Source of the DNA: Bacteroidaceae bacterium
Lineage (GTDB): Bacteria > Bacteroidota > Bacteroidia > Bacteroidales > Bacteroidaceae
Length of the DNA: 57,680 nucleotides
Reading direction: 5' to 3'
NCBI GenBank assembly: GCA_017526905.1
Contig: JAFXQT010000020.1
Coordinates: 1-57,680, forward strand
Below are positions 32,475-41,414 of this stretch, one piece after another. Each line of letters begins with the position of its first letter. The stretch's first letter is position 1. Under the pieces are notes generated by a model. That model had not been told where the DNA came from, searched no databases, and was given only the letters and a program-made list of their open reading frames with translations. The position numbers and the translations under genes were made by a program.

Positions 32475-35390
32475 ATGATGCAAGAATCCTCAGCAAGTCC
32501 GCTCGGCCCGAAGGGACCCTTGGCACTTCAAGAAATACATACCGATCCCTCCCTCGCAGGGAGGGCGGGGGGAGAGTCCGCAGAGTCCTCTCCGTCCTCT
32601 CCGCCCACTTTCCTAACCCTGGTGGCCCGCGACCTGCTGGCCAAGTATGGCACCGACCTGAGCCGTCTCACCGTGGTGTTCCCCGGCAAGCGCGCCAGCC
32701 TCTTCCTGGATCAGGCTTTGGCCCGCGAGAGCGCCACACCCGTGTGGACACCCCGCTACACCACCATTGCCGAGCTCTTTGCCAACGCCTCGCCCTACCA
32801 GCTGGCCACGCCCGTGGAGAGTGTTTGCCGCCTGCATGCCGTGTATGCCCGCCATGTGGCTGAACCCTACACGCTGGACCAATTCTACACCTGGGGCGAG
32901 GTGTTGCTGTCCGATTTCGACGACATCGACAAGCACCTGGTGGATGCCGGACAGCTCTTTGCCAACATCACCGACCTGAAGGCGCTGGAAGGCAACGACT
33001 ATATCACTCCTGCGCAGGAAGAGGCGCTGCGCGCCTTCTTTGCCAATTTCTCGTTGGAAGGCAACAGCCAGCTGAAGCGCCGCTTCCTCGAGCTGTGGCA
33101 GCAGATGGCGGCCATCTATCGCGATTTCAAGGCGGAGATGTGCCGCGCGGGCGTCCTCTACGAAGGTGCCATGCAGCGCGAGGTGGTGCAGCGCATGTGC
33201 CACGAAGGGGCCGCCGATGCCTTCCCGCAGGGCACCTACCTGTTTGTGGGCTTCAACGTGCTGCACGAGGTGGAGGAGCGCCTCTTCACACACCTGCAGC
33301 GCGAGGGGCGTGCCCGTTTCTACTGGGACTACGACCGCTACTACATGCAGGACGCCGCCGTGCCGCATGAGGCTGGCCATTTCATGCGCCGCAACCTGCA
33401 ACGCTACGGCAACGAGTTGCCTCCCCACTGCTTCGACAACCTGTTGCCTGCCGGTGCCGACGGCTGCCCGAAGACCCTTCGGGTGGTGGCTGCCAGCTCG
33501 GAGAATGCCCAGGCGCGCTACGTGGACCAGTGGCTGGCCGGCTACCTGACACACCCCGAGAACCACACCGCCGTGGTGCTGTGCAACGAGGCTTTGCTGG
33601 CCCCCGTGCTGCATGCCCTGCCCACCGATGTGCCCATCAACGTGACGATGGGCTACCCGGTGGTCGAGACGCCCGTGTACAGCTTCGTCAACAGCCTGCT
33701 CAGCCTCCAGACCGATGGCTGGGATGCCGCGCGCCGCCGCTTCCGCCGTGCCTATCTCACCACCGTGCAGTCGCACCCCCTGGTGGGCTATGTGCCCGAG
33801 GCCGTGTGGAAACGCCTGGCGGGCGACGGCAGCGAGCTCATAGCCTACCTGCGGCAGGTGCTGGCCAGTGTGGCCCGAGCCTCGTCGGCCCTGCTGTCCG
33901 AGGCCGTGTTCCGCTGCTACGAAAGTCTGGGCGTGCTGCAACGGTTGGCCGAGGGACCAGCCCCCCTGCTCTGCGTGGGGCGTGCCACCCTGCGCCGCCT
34001 CATCCGCAGCGTGTTGCGCACGCTGAGCGTGCCCTTCCACGGCGAGCCAGCCATAGGCCTGCAGGTGATGGGTGTGCTGGAGACGCGCGGCCTGGACTTC
34101 GACCACCTGCTCATGCTCAGTGTGGGCGAGGGCTACCTGCCTCGCGCCACCGCCGAGGCCACCCTCATCCCCTATGCCCTGAAGGAGGCGTTCGGTCTGA
34201 CCACTGTGCGCCACCAGATGGCCGTGTATGCCTACTACTTCTACCGCTTGGTGCAGCGCGCGCGGCACGTCACCTTCGTCTATAACGACAGCAACGCAGG
34301 CAGCCGCCAGAACGAGATCTCGCGCTTCCTGCGCCAACTCATGGCCGACCCGCAGCTGCCCATCAGCCACTACCGGCTCACGGCCGACAGCAACGTGCAG
34401 TTCCGCTCGCCCGAAGCCAAACCCAAGACGGAGCAGGTCATGGCGTGCATGCGCCGCCTCTTCGACAACACCGACCTGCAGCCCGACGAGCGCCCGCGCT
34501 ACCTCTCGCCCACGGCGCTGAACACTTACACCACCTGCCCTGTGCAGTTTTATTATAAGTACGTGCGCGGCATGAAGGTGAACCCCGATGCCACCGACGG
34601 GCTGGATGCCGCCGTGTTCGGCAACGTGTTCCACAAGGCAGCGCAGTTGGTCTATGAAGACCTGCGCCGCCGGGGCGACACCGTGCGCCGTCAGGACCTG
34701 GACTACCTGCTGGAGCAGCCCGAGGCCCGTCTGGCGCCCTACATCGACCGTGCCTTCCGCCTGGAGTATTTTGAGAAGCGCGGCGAGCAACCGTCGTACG
34801 AGGGGCTGCTCATCATAGGCCGTCGCGCCATGCACTCCTACCTGGAGCGCCTGTTGCGTCATGACTGCCGCCTCACGCCCTTCCGCATCCTGGGGTTGGA
34901 AACGCCCTGCGACACGCGCCTGGCCCTGGGGGCCGAGCTGGGCATGGATCTGCGCACGGGCGGCATCATCGACCGCCTGGACGAGGTCACCGACCCCGCC
35001 ACCGGCCAGGCCGTGGTGCGCGTGGTCGATTACAAGACGGGCGGCCGCCCCGACTCCGTGAGCCAGCTGGCCAAGCTCTTTGCCGACACCGGCCAGACGG
35101 AGCACTACTACTTCCAGACCATCCTCTACGCCACCATCGTGGCCAGCCAGCGCCACGTGCCCGTGCAGCCCGCCCTGTTCTATGTGCACAAGAGCGGTGC
35201 CGATGACTACACGCCCGCCCTGCGCCTGGAGCGCCAGCCCATTGCCGACGTGGCGCCGTTGGCCGACGACTTCCGTGAGCGGCTCGACCAGCTGGTGCGC
35301 GACATCTTCAATCCCGATATCCCCTTCACACCCACCGACAACCTAAAACAATGTGCCCTATGTCCTTACAAGATGCTCTGTCGGCGATAG
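32475..35390 (+). CDS. AddB-like PD-(D/E)XK nuclease with iron-sulfur cysteines
   Basis: A 971-residue partner of the AddA-like protein. A degenerate helicase-like N-terminal part (LSRLTVVFPGKRASLFLDQA; VMGVLETRGLDFDHLLML) is followed by a C-terminal nuclease with GGIIDRLDEV and VVDYKTG. One Cys in YTTCPVQFYYKYVRG and three in KQCALCPYKMLC fit the AddB-type iron-sulfur nuclease, in which the cluster staples the domain ends together. The first 40 or so residues are low-complexity and not family-like, and include a peptide encoded by a GC-rich palindrome at 32547-32565. No other Met lies before the conserved FLTLVARDLLAKYGTD. Confidence 0.9.
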   Translation: MMQESSASPLGPKGPLALQEIHTDPSLAGRAGGESAESSPSSPPTFLTLVARDLLAKYGTDLSRLTVVFPGKRASLFLDQALARESATPVWTPRYTTIAELFANASPYQLATPVESVCRLHAVYARHVAEPYTLDQFYTWGEVLLSDFDDIDKHLVDAGQLFANITDLKALEGNDYITPAQEEALRAFFANFSLEGNSQLKRRFLELWQQMAAIYRDFKAEMCRAGVLYEGAMQREVVQRMCHEGAADAFPQGTYLFVGFNVLHEVEERLFTHLQREGRARFYWDYDRYYMQDAAVPHEAGHFMRRNLQRYGNELPPHCFDNLLPAGADGCPKTLRVVAASSENAQARYVDQWLAGYLTHPENHTAVVLCNEALLAPVLHALPTDVPINVTMGYPVVETPVYSFVNSLLSLQTDGWDAARRRFRRAYLTTVQSHPLVGYVPEAVWKRLAGDGSELIAYLRQVLASVARASSALLSEAVFRCYESLGVLQRLAEGPAPLLCVGRATLRRLIRSVLRTLSVPFHGEPAIGLQVMGVLETRGLDFDHLLMLSVGEGYLPRATAEATLIPYALKEAFGLTTVRHQMAVYAYYFYRLVQRARHVTFVYNDSNAGSRQNEISRFLRQLMADPQLPISHYRLTADSNVQFRSPEAKPKTEQVMACMRRLFDNTDLQPDERPRYLSPTALNTYTTCPVQFYYKYVRGMKVNPDATDGLDAAVFGNVFHKAAQLVYEDLRRRGDTVRRQDLDYLLEQPEARLAPYIDRAFRLEYFEKRGEQPSYEGLLIIGRRAMHSYLERLLRHDCRLTPFRILGLETPCDTRLALGAELGMDLRTGGIIDRLDEVTDPATGQAVVRVVDYKTGGRPDSVSQLAKLFADTGQTEHYYFQTILYATIVASQRHVPVQPALFYVHKSGADDYTPALRLERQPIADVAPLADDFRERLDQLVRDIFNPDIPFTPTDNLKQCALCPYKMLCRR
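32547..32575 (+). repeat. GC-rich palindromic element inside the AddB-like N-terminus
   Basis: CCCTCCCT (32547-32554) pairs with AGGGAGGG (32558-32565) around a 3-nt loop, then CGGGGGGAGAG. It is read in frame as roughly DPSLAGRAGGESAE. It resembles elements at 50889, 51149, 52020 and 52085. Confidence 0.75.
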
Positions 35391-36613
35391 GCCGCCCGTG
35401 CCGCCCTCTCGCCCGCTACACATACCCCATCCGCCGTTGGCTGCCGACCCTTGTGCTGGGCCTTGCGCTCGGCTTTGCCGCCTGCCCCGCCAGCGCCGCA
35501 GGCTGGATGCGCCGCCTGCCCGACGCCACCTTTGTGGCAGCCTTGTCCATCCCTGGTGCCCACGATGCCGCCACTGGCGAGGGCTTCGGCCCCTACGGCA
35601 GCCTCGGCGACGAGTTTGCACGCACACAGGAACTCAGCGTGGCCCGCCAGTGGAGCATCGGCATACGTGCCTTCGACCTGCGCCCGGCCGCCTACGAGGA
35701 TCACCTGCATCTGCACCATGGTATCATCAGCACTGCCGCCCGCCTGGACAGCGTGATGCTGCAGCTGCGCGACTCGCTCGTGGCCAACCCGACAGAATTC
35801 GTCATCGTACACCTGCTGCACGAGCGCGACGGCGACCAGGCCGACACCTACGACGCCCAGCTGTTGGCTCTGCTGCGTTCCGACCAGCTCAGTCCCTACC
35901 TGGCTGATTTCCGCAAGGACCTCACCGTGGGCGAGATGCGTGGCAAGATGCTCATACTGAGCCGTGACCGGTATGCCACACAGCCCATCGGCGGCTTCTT
36001 TGACAACTGGACGGGCACTGCCGACTGGGCGCGCATGACTGCTGCCCGCATCGTGGGGCCCGGCAGCAATAATTCCTCCGGCCTCTACGTTCAGGACTAT
36101 TCCGACACACATGCCGCCGGCGGCATCAGCACAAAAGTGTCGGCACTGACGCGCCTGCTCACCTACAGTTTCGGCCATCGCAACGCGCGCAAGACCACCA
36201 TTACCTGGTACCTGAACTTTGCCTCGGCCTACTCGCTGGTGGCATCCATCTTCGGCAACGAAGTGTCCACCAGTGACGGCTACCGCGACAACGCCGCCCA
36301 TACCCACCGTGCCATCCTTGATTTCATAGCCGGCCGCCGTGTGTTCGGCCCCACCGGCATCGTGCTGATGGATTATGTGGGGGTGGACCAGTCGGGCGAT
36401 TTCCAGACCTTAGGGCAGGAGGTGGTCGATGCCATCATCGAGAACAACTTCCGCTATCTGGACGACATCACCCCCGTTCGCACCATCCCCGCGGATGCCG
36501 CTGAGCACGCCTCTGCTGGTGTCCGTTACGACCTTCAGGGGCGTCCGCTGCCCGCATCACAGCCCGCTCGTGGGCTCTACATAGAAGGCGGGCGGAAGCA
36601 CGTGGCGCGGTGA
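35351..36613 (+). CDS. Exported PI-PLC X-domain (phosphodiesterase-like) protein
   Basis: A 420-residue protein of the phosphatidylinositol-specific phospholipase C fold. Catalytic His candidates lie in IPGAHDAAT and LHLHHGII, with FDLRPAAYEDH between them, as in bacterial PI-PLC. A hydrophobic leader (LPTLVLGLALGFAACPASA) follows about 30 positively charged residues. The start overlaps the end of the AddB-like gene by 40 bases; an ATG at 35360 is an alternative. The C-terminus (VRYDLQGRPL, ARGLYIEGGRKHVAR) is a short tail like that of the GH5 enzyme. Bacterial members release inositol phosphates from phosphoinositides or GPI-like lipids; the substrate here is unknown. Confidence 0.82.
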   Translation: MCPMSLQDALSAIGRPCRPLARYTYPIRRWLPTLVLGLALGFAACPASAAGWMRRLPDATFVAALSIPGAHDAATGEGFGPYGSLGDEFARTQELSVARQWSIGIRAFDLRPAAYEDHLHLHHGIISTAARLDSVMLQLRDSLVANPTEFVIVHLLHERDGDQADTYDAQLLALLRSDQLSPYLADFRKDLTVGEMRGKMLILSRDRYATQPIGGFFDNWTGTADWARMTAARIVGPGSNNSSGLYVQDYSDTHAAGGISTKVSALTRLLTYSFGHRNARKTTITWYLNFASAYSLVASIFGNEVSTSDGYRDNAAHTHRAILDFIAGRRVFGPTGIVLMDYVGVDQSGDFQTLGQEVVDAIIENNFRYLDDITPVRTIPADAAEHASAGVRYDLQGRPLPASQPARGLYIEGGRKHVAR

Positions 36614-36690
36614 TGGAGTAGGGGGGAAGATTTGCAAAACGAAGCGTCCTTTCGAGCTTTTGTCGAAACGCAGCCGAAACCATCTGATAC

Positions 36691-36720
36691 AAGCGCGAAT
36701 GCCGGTGTGGATTCGCGCTT
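36691..36720. promoter_or_regulatory. Perfect 10-bp inverted repeat in front of the CE6 -7 box
   Basis: AAGCGCGAAT (36691-36700) and ATTCGCGCTT (36711-36720) are exact complements separated by 10 bp and end one base before the -7 box at 36722. It may be an operator that takes the place of a -33 element, or the terminator of the PI-PLC gene. Confidence 0.6.
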
Positions 36721-36721
36721 G

Positions 36722-36729
36722 TACTTTTG
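36722..36729 (+). promoter_or_regulatory. -7 box of the CE6-like gene
   Basis: TACTTTTG fits TAnnTTTG, 36 bases before the start codon. There is no -33 TTTG; the inverted repeat occupies that position. Confidence 0.6.
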
Positions 36730-36764
36730 TGGCGTAAAAACGTTCATAAAAGACAAACTGAACT

Positions 36765-38483
36765 ATGCTGAACAGAGTTTTCCGCCGTGACAACGGCCGC
36801 CGGGGGCGGCTTCTGGTGTGGCTGATGATGCTTGTGCCAGTGTGCGCACAGGCCGAGGCCGACCCCAATTTCTACATCTACCTGTGCTTCGGGCAGTCCA
36901 ACATGGAGGGCAATGCCCCAGCCGAGGCGGTGGACAAGACCAGCATCGGACACCGCTTCCAGATGCTGGCCACCACCGATTTCGACAACCCCAGCCGGCA
37001 GGCCGGCCAGTGGTACGCCGCCGTTCCACCCATCGTGAGCCCCATTGCAGGCTTGGGCATGGCAGACTACTTCGGGCGTACCATGGCGGCCGCGCTACCA
37101 GCCCAGGTGACTGTGGGCGTGGTGGATGTGGCCATCGGCGGCTGCGCCATAGAGATGTTTGACAAGGATAAGTATCAGACGCAGCTAACCGACCCTGGAA
37201 ACTGGTCGGCGCAGCTGGCCAACCGCTACTACGGAGGAAACCCCTATCAGCGGCTGGTGGACATGGCACGCAGGGCACAACAGAAGGGCGTGATCAAGGG
37301 TATTCTGCTGCATCAGGGCGAGAGCAACAACACACAGCAGGACTGGCCGCAGAAGGTGAAGAAGATTTATGAAGACCTGCTGGCCGACTTGGGTCTGGGC
37401 GCCGACAGCGTGCCCCTCTTTGCGGGCGAGTTGCTACGCCAGGAGTTTGGAGGCGTGTGCTGGGGGCACAACAGCGTCATCGCACGGCTGCCGCAGGTGA
37501 TACCCACCGCACATGTCATCTCGTCCGAAGGCTGCGAGGGCAACGGCAAGGATCCCTGGCATTTCTGCGCCATGAGCTATAGGCTGATGGGGCGCCGCTA
37601 TGCCTTCGAAGCCCTGCGCCTGATGGGGCGCGAGCTGATGGCCGACCCGGACTATGTGATGCCCACCAGCATGAAGAAATTCTTCTGTGTGCAGAAGATC
37701 GACCTGCCTGCCGAACTGGTGGCAGTGCCCGGACAGCGCATCGGCGTGAAGGCCACCTTCCAGGACGGGCATGTGGAGGACGTGACGGCCGGCATGGTGT
37801 ATGCCTGCGATGAGGTTCCCTTTGCAGGCGGCTGCGTGGCATCCACTGCCGGCGATGCCGACGGCACCGTTGTGGCCACCTATACCGATTTCAGCCGCAA
37901 GCAGACACGCGCCACCATGCAGCTGAAGGTGCGTCGCTTCCCCCTGGACGAACGCTGCATGCGCACGCTCATCGGTCAGGGCACCCTCAACTCCGAGGAG
38001 CGAACCCTGCAGCTGCAGGCGGGCGCTGAGATGGGCTGGGTGTACGATGGCGGCATGGATCTGTCCGGCTACAAGTATCTGGTGATTCAGTTGGCCGAGA
38101 AGCAGACGTGCGCGGCCCAGTTGCGGCTGTATGGGCAGACGGAGGACTTCAGCCAGAACTATGCGCTGAGTGCCTTTGGTTCTAAGACCACGGTGGGCGT
38201 GAAACTGGACGGCTTGCGCGTGGGCAGCCGCAAGCTGGCTGCGTCGGATATCCGCGCCATTGGTTTCTATGCTGCACGCGAGGGCGCGTTGCACATAGCC
38301 GATATCTATCTGACTAACAACGATGACTTTACGCCCGATGCTATGACACCCGTCCGGGCCGATGCCACAGGAGCCAGGTGCCCTGTGTTTAATCTGAGCG
38401 GCGCACGGGTGGGCACGGCGTCCGACTGGAGCCGCCTGCCCGGCGGCGCCTATGTGACAGGCGGGCGTGTGGTGCTGAAATGA
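36765..38483 (+). CDS. Secreted CE6-type acetylesterase with C-terminal accessory domains
   Basis: A 572-residue exported protein. After a leader (LLVWLMMLVPVCAQA) comes an SGNH/SASA catalytic domain of the carbohydrate esterase family 6 kind (about 35-290): FGQSNMEG with the nucleophile Ser, LHQGESN, and DPWHF with the Asp-His pair. Family members remove acetyl groups from xylan. About 300-390 looks like a bacterial Ig-like domain (VPGQRIGVKATFQDGHVEDV), about 400-530 like a beta-sandwich, possibly carbohydrate-binding (MDLSGYKYLVIQLAEK; IGFYAAREGALHIADIYL), and the end (FNLSGARV, LPGGAYVTGGRVVLK) is a short tail similar to that of GH5. The domain calls after the esterase are tentative. Confidence 0.85.
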   Translation: MLNRVFRRDNGRRGRLLVWLMMLVPVCAQAEADPNFYIYLCFGQSNMEGNAPAEAVDKTSIGHRFQMLATTDFDNPSRQAGQWYAAVPPIVSPIAGLGMADYFGRTMAAALPAQVTVGVVDVAIGGCAIEMFDKDKYQTQLTDPGNWSAQLANRYYGGNPYQRLVDMARRAQQKGVIKGILLHQGESNNTQQDWPQKVKKIYEDLLADLGLGADSVPLFAGELLRQEFGGVCWGHNSVIARLPQVIPTAHVISSEGCEGNGKDPWHFCAMSYRLMGRRYAFEALRLMGRELMADPDYVMPTSMKKFFCVQKIDLPAELVAVPGQRIGVKATFQDGHVEDVTAGMVYACDEVPFAGGCVASTAGDADGTVVATYTDFSRKQTRATMQLKVRRFPLDERCMRTLIGQGTLNSEERTLQLQAGAEMGWVYDGGMDLSGYKYLVIQLAEKQTCAAQLRLYGQTEDFSQNYALSAFGSKTTVGVKLDGLRVGSRKLAASDIRAIGFYAAREGALHIADIYLTNNDDFTPDAMTPVRADATGARCPVFNLSGARVGTASDWSRLPGGAYVTGGRVVLK

Positions 38484-38497
38484 AGAAGTCTTAATGA

Positions 38498-39931
38498 TTA
38501 AAATGCAGCGTTGCCGGGCGTGCGGGGGAAGGGAATCACGTCGCGGATGTTCTGCATGCCGGTGACGAACAGGATCAGGCGCTCGAAGCCGAGGCCGAAG
38601 CCAGCGTGCGGACAGGTGCCCCAGCGGCGTGTGTCCAGGTACCACTCCAAGGTGGTGGTGTCCATGTGCCGGTGGTTGATCTCGGCCATAAGTTTGTCCA
38701 GGTTCTCTTCGCGCACGCTGCCGCCGATGATCTCGCCGATGGCGGGGAACAGCACGTCGGTGCCCTGCATGGTGGGACCGGGCGCCACGGCACCCTTGTA
38801 GCCCACGCTGCCGTCGCCCTGGGCGGCATTCTGCTTCATGTAGAAGGCCTTGATGGCGGCGGGATAGTCGGTCATGATTACGGGCTTGCGGAAGTGCTCC
38901 TCAACCAGGTAGCGCTCATGTTCGCTGGCCAGGTCGTCGCCCCACTGGCAGGGGAACTCGAACTTCTTGCCTTGCTGGATGGCCTCCTGTAGGATGCGGA
39001 TGCCCTCTGTGTAGGGCAGGCGCACGAATTCCTCCTTCAGCACGCCGTTGAGGCGCTCCAAGAGTGTCTTGTCGATCATCTTGTTCAGGAATTCAAGGTC
39101 GTCCTGGCAGTTGTCCAGTGCCCAGCGTACGCAGTATTTGATGAAGTCCTCCTCCAGGTCCATCAGTTCCTCCTGATCCAGGAACGCCACTTCAGGCTCG
39201 ATCATCCAGAACTCGGCCAGGTGGCGCGGTGTGTTGCTGTTTTCGGCGCGGAAGGTGGGCCCGAAGGTGTAGATGGCACCCAGGGCAGTGGCTCCCAGCT
39301 CGCCTTCCAACTGACCGGACACGGTGAGGGAGGTTTGCTGGCCGAAGAAGTCGTCGGTGTAGATGATTTTGCCCTGCTCGTCCTTTTTCAGGTCGTACAG
39401 GTTCTTGGTGGTTACCTGGAACATGTTGCCGGCTCCCTCGCAGTCGGATGCGGTGATGAGCGGCGTGTGGAAATAGTAGAAGCCGTGCTGGTGGAAATAG
39501 GTGTGTATGGCCATGGCCATGTTGTGGCGAATGCGCATGACGGCTCCGAAAGTGTTGGTGCGCAGACGCATGTGTGCGTGCTGGCGCATATACTCGAAGC
39601 TCTGCCCCTTTTTCTGCATGGGGTAGTCAGAGCCGCACAGGCCCAGTACTTCGATCCGGGTGGCCTGGATCTCGACGGCCTGGCCCGAGCCGACGCTCTC
39701 CACCAACTGGCCCTCCACGCTGAGGCAGGCACCAGTGGTGATTTGTTTGAGCAGTTCGGCATCAAACTTTTCGGCATCGGCCACTACCTGTATGTTCTTG
39801 ATGGTGGAGCCATCGTTCAGGGCGATGAAATCGACACTCTTGGAGCCGCGGTGACTGCGCACCCAGCCCTTTGCACAAACCTCGATGCCTGGTTGTGTGG
39901 CAAGGAGGTCGATGATTCTTGTTCTTTTCAT
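38498..39931 (-). CDS. asnS: Asparaginyl-tRNA synthetase
   Basis: A class II synthetase charging tRNA-Asn. The start at 39931 ([10 protein letters not shown]) gives 477 residues, near the usual length. It shows an OB-fold anticodon domain ([20 protein letters not shown]), the class II blocks [16 protein letters not shown] and IEPEVAF, and C-terminal [17 protein letters not shown]. The open frame upstream to 40264 is not part of the gene. It lies 88 bases after the pseudouridine synthase gene and converges on the CE6 gene with only 14 bases between stop codons. Confidence 0.97.
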   Translation of the reverse strand: MKRTRIIDLLATQPGIEVCAKGWVRSHRGSKSVDFIALNDGSTIKNIQVVADAEKFDAELLKQITTGACLSVEGQLVESVGSGQAVEIQATRIEVLGLCGSDYPMQKKGQSFEYMRQHAHMRLRTNTFGAVMRIRHNMAMAIHTYFHQHGFYYFHTPLITASDCEGAGNMFQVTTKNLYDLKKDEQGKIIYTDDFFGQQTSLTVSGQLEGELGATALGAIYTFGPTFRAENSNTPRHLAEFWMIEPEVAFLDQEELMDLEEDFIKYCVRWALDNCQDDLEFLNKMIDKTLLERLNGVLKEEFVRLPYTEGIRILQEAIQQGKKFEFPCQWGDDLASEHERYLVEEHFRKPVIMTDYPAAIKAFYMKQNAAQGDGSVGYKGAVAPGPTMQGTDVLFPAIGEIIGGSVREENLDKLMAEINHRHMDTTTLEWYLDTRRWGTCPHAGFGLGFERLILFVTGMQNIRDVIPFPRTPGNAAF

Positions 39932-39940
39932 TATAGGGGG

Positions 39941-39976
39941 GTAATCTGAGTTATCGGAATAATCGGAGTAATCTGA
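39941..39976. repeat. Four 9-bp tandem repeats before asnS
   Basis: GTAATCTGA, GTTATCGGA, ATAATCGGA and GTAATCTGA run without gaps in the asnS leader, ending 10 bases from the start codon. Confidence 0.75.
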
Positions 39977-40019
39977 TTTTTCAGAGGTGCGGTGCGTGAG
40001 GCGCTGTGACAACTCCTCC

Positions 40020-41414
40020 TTACTCGAACGCGCCCATGCGGAGCATGTTGACTTCCTGCTCGGTGAGGAAGCGCCAGTCGCCGCGACGGAGGTTCTTTTT
40101 GGTGAGGCCGGCAAAGAACACACGGTCCAGCTTGATGACGCGGTAGCCCAGGTGCTCGAACATGCGGCGCACGATGCGGTTGCGCCCACTGTGAATCTCG
40201 ATGCCCACCGTCTTCTTGTCGTTCTCGTTGGGGAAGGTGACGTCGTCGGCGTGGATCTCGCCATCGTCCAGTTGGATGCCTTCGGCCAGCTGGCGCATGT
40301 CGGCAGCCGTTACGTTCTTATCGGTTTTTACCTGATAGATTTTCTTTTTGCGGTACTGCGGGTGGGTGAGCTTGCTGGCCATGTCGCCGTCGTTGGTGAG
40401 CAGGAGCACGCCGGTGGTGTTGCGGTCAAGACGGCCCACGGGATAGATGCGCTCAGGGCAGGCACCCTTCACCAGGTCCATCACCGTTTTGCGGTTCTGG
40501 GGGTCGTCGCTGGTGGTGACGCAGTCCTTGGGCTTGTTCAGCAGCACATACACTTTCTTTTCAATGTTTACGGGCTGGTCGTGGAACTTCACCTCGTCGG
40601 AGCGTTTCACCTTGGTGCCCAGTTCGGTCACTACGGTGCCGTTCACGCTGACCACGCCTGCCTGGATAAAGGTGTCGGCTTCGCGTCGTGAGCAGACGCC
40701 GGCATTGGCCAGGAAGCGGTTCAGACGGATTTCGGCATCGGGATCGATGTGTGTCTCGGCGTATTCAATGCGTTTCTTGAAGCTGTACTTAGGGTCGAAG
40801 CCGCGCTGCTGGTAGCCGCCACGCTGCTGGTAGCCGCCGCGCTGCTGATAGCCACCACGCTGCTGGTAGCCGCCGCGCTGCTGATAGCCACCACGCTGCT
40901 GGTAGCCACCCCCGCGCTGCTGATAGCCTCCGCGCTGCTGGTAGCCACCCCCGCGCTGCTGATAGCCTCCGCGCTGCTGGTAGCCTCCTTCGTTTGGCTG
41001 ATAGCCTCCTTCGTTGGGTTGGTAGCCTCCCTCGCGCTGCTGGAAGCCTCCGCGCTGCTGGTAACCTCCGCGCTGCTGGTAGCCCCCGCGCTGCTGGTAG
41101 CCTCCACGCTGTTGGTAGCCACCTCCGCGCTGCTGGTATTCGCCTCGCTGTTGGTAGCCCCCTTCACGCTGATAGCTGTGGCTGCGGTAGCCCTCGCCAC
41201 CCTCGGCATTGGCTCCCTCCTGTGTGTTGTCGGCAGTGAAGCGCGGACGGTAAGGACGGCGTTCGCCTTCGGCCGTGGCTCCATACACAGGGCGCTGGAA
41301 GCGTGGGCGTGGTGTGCGGCCGGCAGGGGTGAAATGGTTCTCTGCTTGTCTCTCAGTGTTGTCGTTGTTGTTGTTCTGCGCGAACTGATCGCGCCATTCT
41401 TCATTGTTTTCCAT
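40020..41414 (-). CDS. RsuA/RluB-family pseudouridine synthase with a long Gly-Tyr-Gln-Arg repeat domain
   Basis: Residues 1-83 are polar (NNNNDN, then [10 protein letters not shown]); about 84-205 consist of around 19 units of GGYQQR, with GGYQPNE variants in the middle; the catalytic part follows with an S4 domain ([20 protein letters not shown]) and the synthase domain with the Asp-bearing [18 protein letters not shown] and [14 protein letters not shown]. It modifies a uridine in 23S or 16S rRNA. The RGG-like repeats probably bind RNA or drive condensation (inference). It starts directly after the purB stop codon (TAAATG), so translation is coupled. The repeat number may vary between strains. 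Confidence 0.9.
   Translation of the reverse strand: MENNEEWRDQFAQNNNNDNTERQAENHFTPAGRTPRPRFQRPVYGATAEGERRPYRPRFTADNTQEGANAEGGEGYRSHSYQREGGYQQRGEYQQRGGGYQQRGGYQQRGGYQQRGGYQQRGGFQQREGGYQPNEGGYQPNEGGYQQRGGYQQRGGGYQQRGGYQQRGGGYQQRGGYQQRGGYQQRGGYQQRGGYQQRGGYQQRGFDPKYSFKKRIEYAETHIDPDAEIRLNRFLANAGVCSRREADTFIQAGVVSVNGTVVTELGTKVKRSDEVKFHDQPVNIEKKVYVLLNKPKDCVTTSDDPQNRKTVMDLVKGACPERIYPVGRLDRNTTGVLLLTNDGDMASKLTHPQYRKKKIYQVKTDKNVTAADMRQLAEGIQLDDGEIHADDVTFPNENDKKTVGIEIHSGRNRIVRRMFEHLGYRVIKLDRVFFAGLTKKNLRRGDWRFLTEQEVNMLRMGAFE
40799..41165. repeat. 18/21-bp tandem repeats coding GGYQQR units
   Basis: About 19 direct copies of an 18-bp unit, a few extended to 21 bp by one glycine codon and two altered to code GGYQPNE. 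Every unit is a multiple of three bases, so copy-number changes keep the frame. Confidence 0.9.

Noticed and set aside
32613-35189. An 858-codon open frame opposite the AddB-like gene
   Set aside because: It is the same kind of shadow frame with low-complexity His/Gly/Val content. The AddB-like protein has clear nuclease motifs on the plus strand.
40799-41165. Possible CRISPR array
   Set aside because: The units are contiguous, multiples of three, and translate as GGYQQR within a pseudouridine synthase; there are no unique spacers or cas genes.
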